Below are positions 23,688 to 31,645 of a stretch of 64,000 nt of DNA, piece after piece. A program made the position numbers and the translations under genes. The notes beneath the pieces are model-generated. The model ran no database searches and was not told the origin of the DNA. It saw nothing but the letters and a program-made list of their open reading frames with translations. The DNA lies in the NCBI RefSeq assembly GCF_009429125.1, contig NZ_CP045529.1, positions 3,782,001 to 3,846,000 of the forward strand, given 5' to 3'. Within the stretch, counting starts at the first letter, position 1, and every line of letters begins with the position of its first letter. The DNA is from Luteimicrobium xylanilyticum. Its GTDB lineage: Bacteria; Actinomycetota; Actinomycetes; Actinomycetales; Cellulomonadaceae.

Positions 23688-24818
23688 ATGACCCGTCTCC
23701 CCCGCCCCGACCGACCCGGACGCGTGCCCGTGAGCGTCCTCGCGACGACCGACCCGGTCCTGCGCGAGCTCGCGATCCTCGACCTCCTGGTCGACGCGCC
23801 CCGGACCGTCGTGCTCCGCCACGACCTGCACGTCGACGACGGCGAGCTGCACCGCGTCGTCCTCGACGGCACCGCGGTGCTCGCCGACGAACGGATCCCC
23901 CTCGCGCACGCGTGCCTGAGCTGCTCCGTGCGCGAGGACGCGATCCCGACGATCGACCGGCTCACGCGCGACGGCCGGTGGGACGCCGTCGTCCTCGCCC
24001 TGCCGGTCACGGCCGAGTCGCTCCCGGCGGCCCGTGCGCTCGCCTGGGCCACCCGGCCCGCCGGCGGCGAGCTGCGCCGCGCCCGGCTCGCGTCCGTCGC
24101 GTGCGTCGCCGAGGCGGCGCGCCTCGAGCACGACCTCCTCGACGACGACACCCTCGACGAGCGCGGCCTCGCGCTCCACGCGGACGACGACCGGTCGCTC
24201 GGCGAAGCGGTCGCCGCCCAGGTCGAGCACGCGGACGTCGTCGTCCTCGCCGAGCCCGTCGAGGACGACGCGACCCGGGCCGAGGTGCGGGGCTCCCAGC
24301 TTGTCGACCACCTGCGCGGGCCGGGTACCGCGCGGATCGACGGACTGACCCACCTGACGTCGTCGGCGCTCGCGTCACGCCGGCACGACGCACGCCTCGC
24401 CGACCACCGCTCGGACCCGCTGCACGCCCACGTCCACCCCGGCCAGGGCGACGTCTGGTCCCTCGAGCTCACCAGCGACCGCCCGTTCCATCCCGAGCGG
24501 CTCGTCGAGCAGATCGAGCAGCTCGGCGCCGGGCGGATCCGCGGGCGGGGCGTGTTCTGGGTGCCGAACCGGCCCGACACCGTCTGCGTCTGGGACGGCG
24601 CGGGCGGTCAGCTCCACGTCGGCACGAACGGGCGCTGGGGACGCCGCGCGCGGCGCACCCGGCTCGTCCTCACGGGCGTCGGGGACGAGCGCACGGCGCT
24701 CGCTCAGGCGTTCGACGAGGTGCTCGCGACCCCGGCCGAGGCGGCCGACGGCGGCCTCGCGTGGCTCGGACGCGACGACGTGCTCGCGCCGTGGCTCGGC
24801 GACCGGGCCGACGCGTGA
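23688..24818 (+). CDS. CobW C-terminal domain protein without a P-loop (COG0523-like)
   Basis: A 376-residue protein related to CobW/COG0523 proteins but degenerate as a GTPase. Where the P-loop should follow the first strand it reads VPVSVLATTDPVLRELA, with no GxxGxGK. It keeps a strand-CLSC segment in place of CXCC (AHACLSCSVREDA) and a C-terminal CobW domain (GDVWSLELTSDRPFHPERL, GRIRGRGVFWVPNRP). Histidines cluster in PLHAHVHPG. It may bind zinc or partner the true GTPase at 21168. ATG at 23688 with GGAGAGGA upstream is preferred to an ATG inside the operator. Confidence 0.8.
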   Translation: MTRLPRPDRPGRVPVSVLATTDPVLRELAILDLLVDAPRTVVLRHDLHVDDGELHRVVLDGTAVLADERIPLAHACLSCSVREDAIPTIDRLTRDGRWDAVVLALPVTAESLPAARALAWATRPAGGELRRARLASVACVAEAARLEHDLLDDDTLDERGLALHADDDRSLGEAVAAQVEHADVVVLAEPVEDDATRAEVRGSQLVDHLRGPGTARIDGLTHLTSSALASRRHDARLADHRSDPLHAHVHPGQGDVWSLELTSDRPFHPERLVEQIEQLGAGRIRGRGVFWVPNRPDTVCVWDGAGGQLHVGTNGRWGRRARRTRLVLTGVGDERTALAQAFDEVLATPAEAADGGLAWLGRDDVLAPWLGDRADA

Positions 24819-24839
24819 GCGCCGCCCGTCGCCCGGGCC

Positions 24840-25115
24840 TCAGCTCTTGCGGCCGTACCGGCGGTTGAACTTCTCCACGCGACCGGCGGTGTCCACGACG
24901 CGCGCGGTGCCCGTGTAGAACGGGTGGCTCGCCGACGAGATCTCCACGTCGATCACGGGGTACGACTTGCCGTCGGTCCACTCGACGGTCTTCTCGGGGC
25001 GGCCCGGCCCGCCGGCGTTGTCCGCCGAGAGCGTCGATCGGGTCAGGAACGCGAAGTCCGCCGAGGCGTCCCGGAACACGACCCAGCCGTACTCGGGGTG
25101 GATGTCGTTCTTCAT
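24840..25115 (-). CDS. rpmE2: 50S ribosomal protein L31 type B (second copy)
   Basis: A 91-residue cysteine-free L31 type B, beginning [20 protein letters not shown] and ending FNRRYGRKS. It is a close paralogue of the copy at 22550-22837, differing mainly in charged residues and at the C terminus. It lies 82 bases downstream of the PatB-type lyase in the same direction, so it may be read from that promoter. No clear Zur-like palindrome is seen in its own upstream region. GAGGGAGC precedes the ATG. Confidence 0.95.
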   Translation of the reverse strand: MKNDIHPEYGWVVFRDASADFAFLTRSTLSADNAGGPGRPEKTVEWTDGKSYPVIDVEISSASHPFYTGTARVVDTAGRVEKFNRRYGRKS

Positions 25116-25197
25116 GGTCGCTCCCTCGGTCGGTCGTGGCGCTCCTTCGAGCGTCCCTCGCACGAACGGCTCAGGCAACCCCGGCATTCCCGTGCGG

Positions 25198-26379
25198 TCA
25201 CACGACGGACGCCATCCGGTCCACGGCCTCGGCGAGGATCGCGCGCGACGTGCCGAGGTTGAGGCGCACGTGCCCCGTCCCTCCGGGACCGAAGCTCACC
25301 CCCGGGTTGAGCGCGACCCGGGCCCGCTCGAGGAACGTCTGCGCCGGGTCGTCGCCGAGGCCGAGCCCACGGCAGTCCAGCCACGCCAGGTAGGTCGAGT
25401 GGTCGCGGCGGTAGCCGACGTCCGGCAGCCGGTCACCGAGCAGCCCGGCCAGCAGCGCGCGGTTCGTGTCGAGCGCCGTGAGCACCTCGTCCAGCCACCC
25501 GCGCCCCGTCTCGAGCGCCGCGGTCTGGGCGATCACTCCCACGTGGTTGACGCCGTCGAGCGCACGCTCCGGGACCCGCGCCAGGTCCGCGGCCGCGCCG
25601 GGCCCCGCGACGAGGAGCGCCGCCCGGAGCCCTGCGAGGTTCCAGGCCTTCGACGGCGACACCAGCGCGAGCGCCCGCTCCCCGCCGTCGACCTGCAGCA
25701 CCGACGTGAACGTCGGCACCTCGTCGACGCCGGGCCGGCCGCTCAGGGGCGCGTGGATCTCGTCCGACAGCACCCGCACGCCGTGCCGCTCCGCGAGCGC
25801 GCACAGTCGCTCGAGCTCGTCCGCCGTGTGTGCGGTGCCGGTCGGGTTGTGCGGGTTCGCGAGCAGATACGCCGCGGCCCGGCCGTCCGCCCGGGCGACC
25901 TCGAACGCCCGGTCGAGGGCGCCGTCGTCGGCCAGGTCGAGCCGTCCCTCCGGCGTGAGGGGCGCGTCGAGGGTCCGACGGCCCGCCCCCGGCACGAAGC
26001 TGTAGAAGGGCGGGTACACGGGCGGGCTCACGACGACGGCGTCCCCGGGCTCCGTGAGCACGCCCAGCGCGTGCACGACGCCCGTCATGACGTCGGGCAC
26101 CGTCATCGTCAGGGCCGGGTCGACGTGCCAGGCCCACCGGTCCGACGCGTACGAGGCCCACGCCTCCGCGTACCGGAAGCCGTGGTCGTAGCCGGTGTCG
26201 CCGTCGCGCAGCGCCCGGGTGACCGCCTCGACGACCCCCGGCGCGAGGACCACGTCCATCTCGGCGACCCACAGCGGCAGCACGTCGGGCTCGTACTCGC
26301 GCCACTTGACGCTCGTGCGGGTCCGGAGCTGGTCGAGGGTCAGCGTGTTGAGCGGGTCGGGCGGCAGCGCGGCAGTCAC
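25198..26379 (-). CDS. PLP-dependent aminotransferase/cystathionine beta-lyase (MalY/PatB type)
   Basis: A 393-residue fold-type I PLP enzyme. MalY/PatB signatures are [11 protein letters not shown] near the N terminus, [19 protein letters not shown] and the substrate/PLP motif NPHNPTG. The aspartate is in [10 protein letters not shown], the Schiff-base lysine in [12 protein letters not shown], and the carboxylate-binding arginine near [12 protein letters not shown] beta-lyase activity producing homocysteine or thiols is the usual role. Start is GTG. A strong hairpin between it and the upstream gene separates their transcripts. Confidence 0.9.
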   Translation of the reverse strand: MTAALPPDPLNTLTLDQLRTRTSVKWREYEPDVLPLWVAEMDVVLAPGVVEAVTRALRDGDTGYDHGFRYAEAWASYASDRWAWHVDPALTMTVPDVMTGVVHALGVLTEPGDAVVVSPPVYPPFYSFVPGAGRRTLDAPLTPEGRLDLADDGALDRAFEVARADGRAAAYLLANPHNPTGTAHTADELERLCALAERHGVRVLSDEIHAPLSGRPGVDEVPTFTSVLQVDGGERALALVSPSKAWNLAGLRAALLVAGPGAAADLARVPERALDGVNHVGVIAQTAALETGRGWLDEVLTALDTNRALLAGLLGDRLPDVGYRRDHSTYLAWLDCRGLGLGDDPAQTFLERARVALNPGVSFGPGGTGHVRLNLGTSRAILAEAVDRMASVV

Positions 26380-26401
26380 AGGACGAGGCTAGCGACGCGC
26401 C

Positions 26402-26435
26402 GGACGGGCGCATCCCCGCGAGGATGCGCCCGTCC
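26402..26435 (-). terminator. rho-independent-like terminator
   Basis: A perfect 14-bp stem (GGACGGGCGCATCC and its complement) with a 6-base loop, 36 bases after the stop of the gene ending at 26471. It lies before the PatB-type gene start, so it ends the upstream transcript. Confidence 0.8.
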
Positions 26436-26470
26436 TGGACCGAGGTGCGGCGTCGGCCGCGGGGACGGAG

Positions 26471-27169
26471 TCAGACCGCCGTGGCCGGCACCGCACGGAC
26501 GACGTCGCCCCAGACCTCCGGCGCGAGGGTGCGCGGCTCGTCGCCGTCCACGTCGGCCCACGCGCGGCACCGCGTGACGGTCGACTCGAGGAGACGACGC
26601 AGACGCGCGTCGACGTCGGCGCTGGCGGACTCCGCGATCGCGAGGACCGCCGACCCGACGATGCTCGGCGCGGCGTCACGCACGAACCGTGCGGGCTTCG
26701 CGATCGAGCCACGGCAGAACTCCTCGGCCCACGCCGTCGTCGCCGGGGCCTCCGCGAGCGCGGACCGCGACTCGAGGGACCGCGTGCCCGGCTCGCGGGC
26801 GTCGAGGTCGTCGAGGATCCGCTCGCAGGCGATGATCGCGACCGCGAGCGTGCGCTGGCGGTACTCGGGGGCGTCGGGCAGCGCGGCGACCGCGGCGTCG
26901 AGCGCGATCTGGATGTCCCAGTGCGGGTCGTCGCTGTTCACCCCGATCACCGACGGGATCAGCGGGGCGAGCTGCGGGCGACCGGCGTCGGACGTCAGGT
27001 CGTTCACGGCGCGCGCCAGCATCGCGAGCAGCGGATGCGTGCAGGCCGGGTGGTCCGACCACTTCTCCCCCGCCAGGTACGACGCCAGCTCCATGAAGCA
27101 GGCGCCCTTGCGCGGGTTGCGGTGCTTGCCACGTCCCAGCATCGGCAGGACGTCGTACGCGGTAGCCAT
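26471..27169 (-). CDS. conserved hypothetical protein
   Basis: A 232-residue, mostly helical cytoplasmic protein with no signal or membrane segment. The N-terminal 45 residues look highly constrained: LGRGKHRNPRKGACFMELAS followed by GEKWSDHPACTHPLLA, with cysteines and histidines that might bind metal. The rest is alanine-rich helix. I recall this N-terminal block from other actinobacterial hypothetical proteins but know no function. The ATG at 27169 has GAGGGGGTGG upstream; the frame is open further back, but that extension looks like noise. Confidence 0.8.
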   Translation of the reverse strand: MATAYDVLPMLGRGKHRNPRKGACFMELASYLAGEKWSDHPACTHPLLAMLARAVNDLTSDAGRPQLAPLIPSVIGVNSDDPHWDIQIALDAAVAALPDAPEYRQRTLAVAIIACERILDDLDAREPGTRSLESRSALAEAPATTAWAEEFCRGSIAKPARFVRDAAPSIVGSAVLAIAESASADVDARLRRLLESTVTRCRAWADVDGDEPRTLAPEVWGDVVRAVPATAV

Positions 27170-27317
27170 GAGGGCCACCCCCTCGGGTCGGTCAGCACGG
27201 TTCGAGAGCCAACACCCGGCGTCGTCGCCGGTGGTTCCAGTGTCGCGCGGGTCACACCCGGTCGCAACGGGTCGCCCCGCACGGGATTCGCGCAAGGAGT
27301 GCACGCCGGCACGGTCG

Positions 27318-28160
27318 CTAGGACGCCGTGCGCGACCAGTGCTCCAGCACGAGCTCCACCGCCGCTTCCGGCTCCTCCAACGGGACGAGCTCGAACACGT
27401 GCTCCACGATCACGAGGCGAGCGTGCGGAGCCGCCTCCACCAACCGCTCCGCGTACGCGAGCGCGGGCCGTGGGCTCTCCTCGCCCACGACGACGAGGGC
27501 GGGAGCGGTCACGAGCGGACCGACCTCGTCCGCGGGCCGCACGGGCTGCAGCTCGCTCATGCCTACGCGGCTGGCCCCGCGACGCGAGATCTTCCGCAAC
27601 GCGCTGCTCACCGTGACCGCGGCCTCGGGGTCGATCCGGCGACGGCGGTCCCCCAGCGTCGACCGCATCAGGAACTCCGCCAGGGGCGCGACCGCACCGA
27701 CGACCGCGTGCACGCTCAGCGCGGCCCGGATTGCCGCGCGCTTCCACCACGGCCGCCACATGTCCAGGGCGCCGAACAGCACGGCGGAACGGATCCGGTC
27801 CGGCGAGCCGACCGCTGCAGCGAGTCCGACGCGGGCACCCCAGCCGGTCCCGACCCAGTCGACGGTCCCATATCCCAGCGTGTCGAGGATCTGCAGCGCC
27901 GCGATGGCGCAGTCGGACGTCCCGAACCGACGGGGCGGCAAGCCGCTGGCACCGTGGCCCGGACCGTCGACGAGCACGAGCGTGCGGTGACGTGCGAGCT
28001 CCGGCTCGACACGCTGCCACACGCTGCTGTCCGTCACGAGGCTGTGCCAGAGCAGGGCCGGCGGCCCCTGTCCGGTCACGCGCACGTGGAGCCTGCCCAC
28101 GACCGTAGGGACGACCCGCCCGGACGGCGGCTCGTCACGCTCAGGGACGCCGTAGATCAC
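27318..28160 (-). CDS. alpha/beta-hydrolase-fold protein lacking the nucleophile serine
   Basis: A 280-residue protein with an obvious alpha/beta-hydrolase fold: PALLWHSLVTDSSVW oxyanion region and VLVDGPGHGASG. At the nucleophile elbow it reads VGTGWGARVG, so the serine of GxSxG is glycine. A histidine is kept in VIVEHVFELVPLEEP. It is probably not a standard serine hydrolase. Its start overlaps the stop of the paralogue upstream by four bases (28157-28160); the two clearly arose by duplication. Its role is unknown; signalling or a non-hydrolytic reaction is possible. Confidence 0.75.
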   Translation of the reverse strand: MIYGVPERDEPPSGRVVPTVVGRLHVRVTGQGPPALLWHSLVTDSSVWQRVEPELARHRTLVLVDGPGHGASGLPPRRFGTSDCAIAALQILDTLGYGTVDWVGTGWGARVGLAAAVGSPDRIRSAVLFGALDMWRPWWKRAAIRAALSVHAVVGAVAPLAEFLMRSTLGDRRRRIDPEAAVTVSSALRKISRRGASRVGMSELQPVRPADEVGPLVTAPALVVVGEESPRPALAYAERLVEAAPHARLVIVEHVFELVPLEEPEAAVELVLEHWSRTAS

Positions 28161-28987
28161 ACCCAGGCCGACTCGTCCCAGTGCTCGAGCACGAGCTTGA
28201 CCGTCTCGTGCGGCCGCTCGACGGGTGCGAGACGGAAGACGGACTCGAGGACGTCGCTGCGCGCACGCGGCATGGACCGCGCGACGAGGGCGGCGTCCTC
28301 GGCGGTGAACGTCTCGTCCGCACCGCCCGCGACCACGAGGGTGGGCACGGCGACCCGATCGAGGATGCCGCTCAGGTCCTCGGGGTGCAGGAGCGTGTTC
28401 CGGACGCTGCGGGCCAACCCGGCACGCTCGGCGCCGAGGAACGCGCGGCTCACGAGGATCGCAGCGTCGACGTCCGTCCGCCGCGCGCGCTCACCGAGGA
28501 GCGACGTCATCGCCGCCTCGGTCACGGGTGCGAGCGGCCCCACCGCACGGTAGGGCAGCAGCAGGGACGCGGTGACGTGCCGCCAGACGGCGGGCAGGCA
28601 GTACGGCGGTGCACTGAAGGTCGTGAGCGACCGGACCCGCTCGCCGTACGCCGCGGCGAACGCCAGACCGACCCGGCCGCCCCACGCGACGCCGAGCCAG
28701 TCGGCGACGCCGACGTCGAGCGCGTCCATCACGTCCAGGGCGGCCGCGGCACAGTCGTGGATGCTGAAGCGTCGCGGCGGGCACGCGCTCCCACCATGAC
28801 CGGGTGCGTCGACCATGACGAGCGTCCGACGCTCCGCCAGGTCGGCCTCGACCCGGCACCACGACGACGAGTCGACGAGGAGGCTGTGCCAGAGGAGCGC
28901 CGGCGGGCCGCTGCCGACGACGCGCACCGTCAGGTCGCCGAGGCAGGTCGGCACCTGCGTCGTCGAGTCCTGCCGCGCGTCGGTCAC
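28157..28987 (-). CDS. alpha/beta-hydrolase-fold protein lacking nucleophile and histidine
   Basis: A 276-residue paralogue of the next gene, sharing PPALLWHSLLVDSSSW, VDAPGHGGSACPPRRFS and the ending LVLEHW. The nucleophile elbow is LGVAWGGRVG, with alanine for serine. The usual catalytic histidine position reads LESVFRLAPVERP, with serine. The acid strand (VVAGGADETF) is kept. Both catalytic positions being lost suggests a pseudoenzyme. GTG at 28987 gives an N terminus like the paralogue; an ATG at 29038 would add 17 residues. Confidence 0.72.
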   Translation of the reverse strand: MTDARQDSTTQVPTCLGDLTVRVVGSGPPALLWHSLLVDSSSWCRVEADLAERRTLVMVDAPGHGGSACPPRRFSIHDCAAAALDVMDALDVGVADWLGVAWGGRVGLAFAAAYGERVRSLTTFSAPPYCLPAVWRHVTASLLLPYRAVGPLAPVTEAAMTSLLGERARRTDVDAAILVSRAFLGAERAGLARSVRNTLLHPEDLSGILDRVAVPTLVVAGGADETFTAEDAALVARSMPRARSDVLESVFRLAPVERPHETVKLVLEHWDESAWV

Positions 28988-29216
28988 GTCGCTGCACTCC
29001 GTCGTCCGGGGCTGTCGGGAGCCGCGCCCATGCCGCACGGGTCCGTCCTTGGGGAGGGGAGCGCCCCGACGACGGATCGTGACGCGGGTCGGACGTGTTT
29101 CACCCGCTCGCCGGGCTCGTCCACCCCGCGAGCCAGCGGGACTCGCCGCCGGCTCGCGACCTTCCCGCTGAGCGGGCGACGGGCGGACCGGCCCGGTGCC
29201 GACGGATGATCGGAGG

Positions 29217-29579
29217 ATGGACGAAGCACGGGTGCGTGCGCGGCTCGACGAGCTCCGGCGGGAAGCCGCGGCACGCCTCGCTGCCCTCGACGGTCAGCTC
29301 TCCGACATCGCCGACGCCCGGCGCGACGCCAACTCCGACGACGAGCACGACCCCGAGGGGTCGACGCTCGCCTTCGACCGCGCGCAGGTGTCGACGCTCG
29401 CCGCAGGTGCGCACCGCCGGCTCGACGAGATCGATGCCGCCATCGCCCGGCTCGACGACGGCACGTACGGCAGGTGCGAGCGCTGCGGGCAGCCTGTCCC
29501 CGAGGCGCGCCTCGCTGCCCGCCCGACGGCACGCTTCTGCGTCGGGTGCCAGGCACGGGTCGATGCGAACGACCGCTGA
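29217..29579 (+). CDS. TraR/DksA family zinc-finger protein
   Basis: A 120-residue protein. It has an N-terminal alanine/arginine-rich helical hairpin (MDEARVRARLDELRREAAAR) and a central linker with DDEHDPEGSTLAFDR. The C-terminal C4 zinc finger is CERCGQPVPEARLAARPTAR with the second pair in FCVGCQ. DksA-like proteins act on RNA polymerase through the secondary channel; short actinobacterial forms are poorly studied. GGAGG directly precedes the ATG at 29217. It converges on the SDR gene. Confidence 0.9.
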   Translation: MDEARVRARLDELRREAAARLAALDGQLSDIADARRDANSDDEHDPEGSTLAFDRAQVSTLAAGAHRRLDEIDAAIARLDDGTYGRCERCGQPVPEARLAARPTARFCVGCQARVDANDR

Positions 29580-29619
29580 CAGCCCGATCCGGTCGAGCGC
29601 AGGCGGGCGCGAGCGCGCG

Positions 29620-30363
29620 TCAGTGGTGGGCGCGCGCCGGGACGCCGGCGACGAGGCCGCCGTCGACGACGAACTCCGCACCGGTGGAGTAGCTCGACTC
29701 GTCGCTCGCGAGGAACAGGACGAGCTGCGAGACCTCTTCGGGCTTGGCGGCCCGACCGAGCGGGATCATCAGGTCGTCGGGGTTGAGCGACGCGGTCATG
29801 GGCGTCTCGATGAACCCGGGGTGGATCGAGTTGACGCGCACGCCGCGCGGGCCGAGGTCGAGCGCGACGGACTTGGTCAGCCCGCGGACGCCGAACTTCG
29901 AGGCGACGTACCCGTGCAGCCCGGGGCTGCCACGCAGGCCCTCGACGGACGACACGTTGATGATGGACCCGGAGCCGGCCTCGGCCATGATCCCGGCGAC
30001 CGCGTGGATGCCGAGGAAGGTGCCGGTGAGGTTGATGTCGATGATCTTGCGCCACATCTCGGGCGTGAAGTCGGTGATGGCGGCACCGTTGGCGATGCCG
30101 GCGTTGTTGACGAGCACGTCGACGGTCCCGAACGCCTCGACGGTCGCTGCGACGGCCTTCGCCCAGTCGTCCTCGCTCGTGACGTCGAGGTGGACGTAGC
30201 GGGCGTTCTCGCCCAGCTCGGCGGCGAGCGCGGCGCCCTTCGCGTCGTCGAGGTCGGCGATGACGACCTTCGCGCCCTCCGCGATCAACGCGGTCGCGTG
30301 CGTGGTGCCCATGCCGCCCGTCCCTCCGGTGACGATGGCGACTTTGTCCTGTACTCGGCCCAT
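29620..30363 (-). CDS. short-chain dehydrogenase/reductase (classical, NAD-type)
   Basis: A 247-residue classical SDR. The nucleotide motif TGGTGGMG is at residues 12-19; an acidic residue after strand 2 (VVIADLDD) predicts NAD preference. It has NNAGIANG, the catalytic Ser-Tyr-Lys set (NVSSVEG, YVASKFGVR) and HPGFIETPM. It resembles 3-alpha/20-beta-hydroxysteroid dehydrogenases and cyclohexanol-type dehydrogenases. The substrate is unknown. It is 64 bases downstream of a TetR gene in the same direction and likely in one operon with it. Confidence 0.92.
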   Translation of the reverse strand: MGRVQDKVAIVTGGTGGMGTTHATALIAEGAKVVIADLDDAKGAALAAELGENARYVHLDVTSEDDWAKAVAATVEAFGTVDVLVNNAGIANGAAITDFTPEMWRKIIDINLTGTFLGIHAVAGIMAEAGSGSIINVSSVEGLRGSPGLHGYVASKFGVRGLTKSVALDLGPRGVRVNSIHPGFIETPMTASLNPDDLMIPLGRAAKPEEVSQLVLFLASDESSYSTGAEFVVDGGLVAGVPARAHH

Positions 30364-30427
30364 GGTGGGGCTCCTCTCGTCGGACACCTCGTGGGTGTCG
30401 GTGTGGTCCCGCGGTCCGCGGGTGGTC

Positions 30428-31213
30428 TCAGTCGGTGACCGGGTCCGGTGGGGACGCGGTCCACCACGCGGGCAGCGCGGCGCACGCCACGCGTGGGAAG
30501 AAGTCGGGGTCGCGCGGGGCGGGCGAAGCGAGCCACGTCTCGAGAGCCCCGACCGACCCGAGGGCGACGTAGCGCGCGTACGCCCGTACCTCGCGTGCTT
30601 CCGTCGCGTCGCCGACGACGGCGCTCGCCCCGGTGGGGTCGCTCGCCTGCGTGCCGGGTCGCGCGGGGGCCGGGTGGCCGGTCTCCGCGGGGGCGACACC
30701 AGGCGCCGTCGGGCGGAGCGCAGCGGGCGGGCGCAGCCCCGGGTGCCGGGCCAGGAAGGTCTCGAGCGTGCGCGTGAAGTGGTCGGCGAGCAGCGTGGAC
30801 AGGGGGGCGCTGAGGGTCGCGCCGGACGTGGAGGACGTCTCGCGGACGAGTGCCCGCTCGTACACGGCTGCGTGCCGCTCGACGTGGTCGGCGACGGCGC
30901 GCGCGACCCGGTCGACGACCTCGAGCGGGTCGGACGGGTCATCGGCTCCGGGGGCGTCGCCCGCGCCGTCCGCGCCGGGCACAGCGGCGACGCCGGGCTC
31001 GAGGAGCCGGGAGCGGATCTCGTCGAGCTCCTCGGCGAGGGCAGCGACCAGGAGCGCCGCGGGGCTGGGCGCGTGGTCGTAGAAGGTGACGCGGTTGATC
31101 CCGGCACGGCGGGCGACCTCGACCACGGAGAGGTCGCCGACGTCGCGCTGCGCGGCGAGCTCGAGGACGGCCGCGCGCAGTGCCGCGCGGGTGCGGACGG
31201 TTCGGCGGTCCAC
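30428..31213 (-). CDS. TetR family transcriptional regulator
   Basis: A 261-residue regulator with an N-terminal TetR helix-turn-helix (residues about 8-50: LSVVEVARRAGINRVTFYDH) and a variable effector domain. The effector domain holds a long Ala/Pro/Gly/Asp loop (residues about 150-190) and an aromatic end (ALPAWWTAS). The start is a GTG. Palindromes at 31252-31313, just upstream of the gene, are its likely operator. It probably controls the SDR downstream. Confidence 0.9.
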   Translation of the reverse strand: MDRRTVRTRAALRAAVLELAAQRDVGDLSVVEVARRAGINRVTFYDHAPSPAALLVAALAEELDEIRSRLLEPGVAAVPGADGAGDAPGADDPSDPLEVVDRVARAVADHVERHAAVYERALVRETSSTSGATLSAPLSTLLADHFTRTLETFLARHPGLRPPAALRPTAPGVAPAETGHPAPARPGTQASDPTGASAVVGDATEAREVRAYARYVALGSVGALETWLASPAPRDPDFFPRVACAALPAWWTASPPDPVTD

Positions 31214-31251
31214 GACACCTCCTGGAAGTCCCTCCCACCGTACGTCGCAGG

Positions 31252-31313
31252 CGTTCCGTTTGGCAACAGGTGTCGCCTAAAGTTCGGAACGTTTCGTCTC
31301 CCTGAGTGAGACG
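31252..31313. promoter_or_regulatory. candidate TetR operator palindromes
   Basis: Two dyads lie upstream of the TetR gene: CGTTCCG (31252-31258) with CGGAACG (31285-31291), and CGTCTC-N7-GAGACG (31295-31313). The second has the 19-bp size of a TetR-type site. A weak rightward promoter (TTTGTC at 31314, TAAGGT at 31339) for the leader/symporter lies next to it. Confidence 0.45.
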
Positions 31314-31393
31314 TTTGTCCGGGCGGTGGACCCGTTGTTAAGGTTCCTCCTCGTACCCACCGGTACCCGCCTCCCACCCGCAGGAGATCCCCC

Positions 31394-31465
31394 GTGCTCG
31401 AGCGCCTGTTCACCGTGCGCCGCGACGTCGACTACCGACGCGTCGCCAGCGCGCTGTGTCGCTGA
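31394..31465 (+). CDS. putative leader peptide upstream of the cation symporter
   Basis: A 23-codon reading frame with AGGAG (31382-31386) seven bases before its GTG. The product begins MLERLFTVRRDVDYRR and ends VASALCR, with cysteine then arginine just before the stop. It resembles the short actinobacterial leader peptides with an RR-H/D-VD core and a terminal Ala-x-Cys found before sulfur-related genes; this is recalled, not searched. A GC hairpin (GCCGGC arms near 31495-31515) follows. Stalling at the scarce Cys codon could regulate the symporter 181 bases downstream. Confidence 0.65.
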   Translation: MLERLFTVRRDVDYRRVASALCR

Positions 31466-31645
31466 ACAGGTAGCGCTCCCTCCGAGCACACGGCCGCCGG
31501 CACCGACGCCGGCAGCACCGAGCGGCTCCCGCCCACCCGACCCCGCACCACCTCCTTCGCCGCGCCCACGCGCGCGGTCGTCGTGTCGTCGTCGTCGTGC
31601 GACGGGTCGACCCCGTCACGCCCCACCACCAGACAAGGAACCCCT

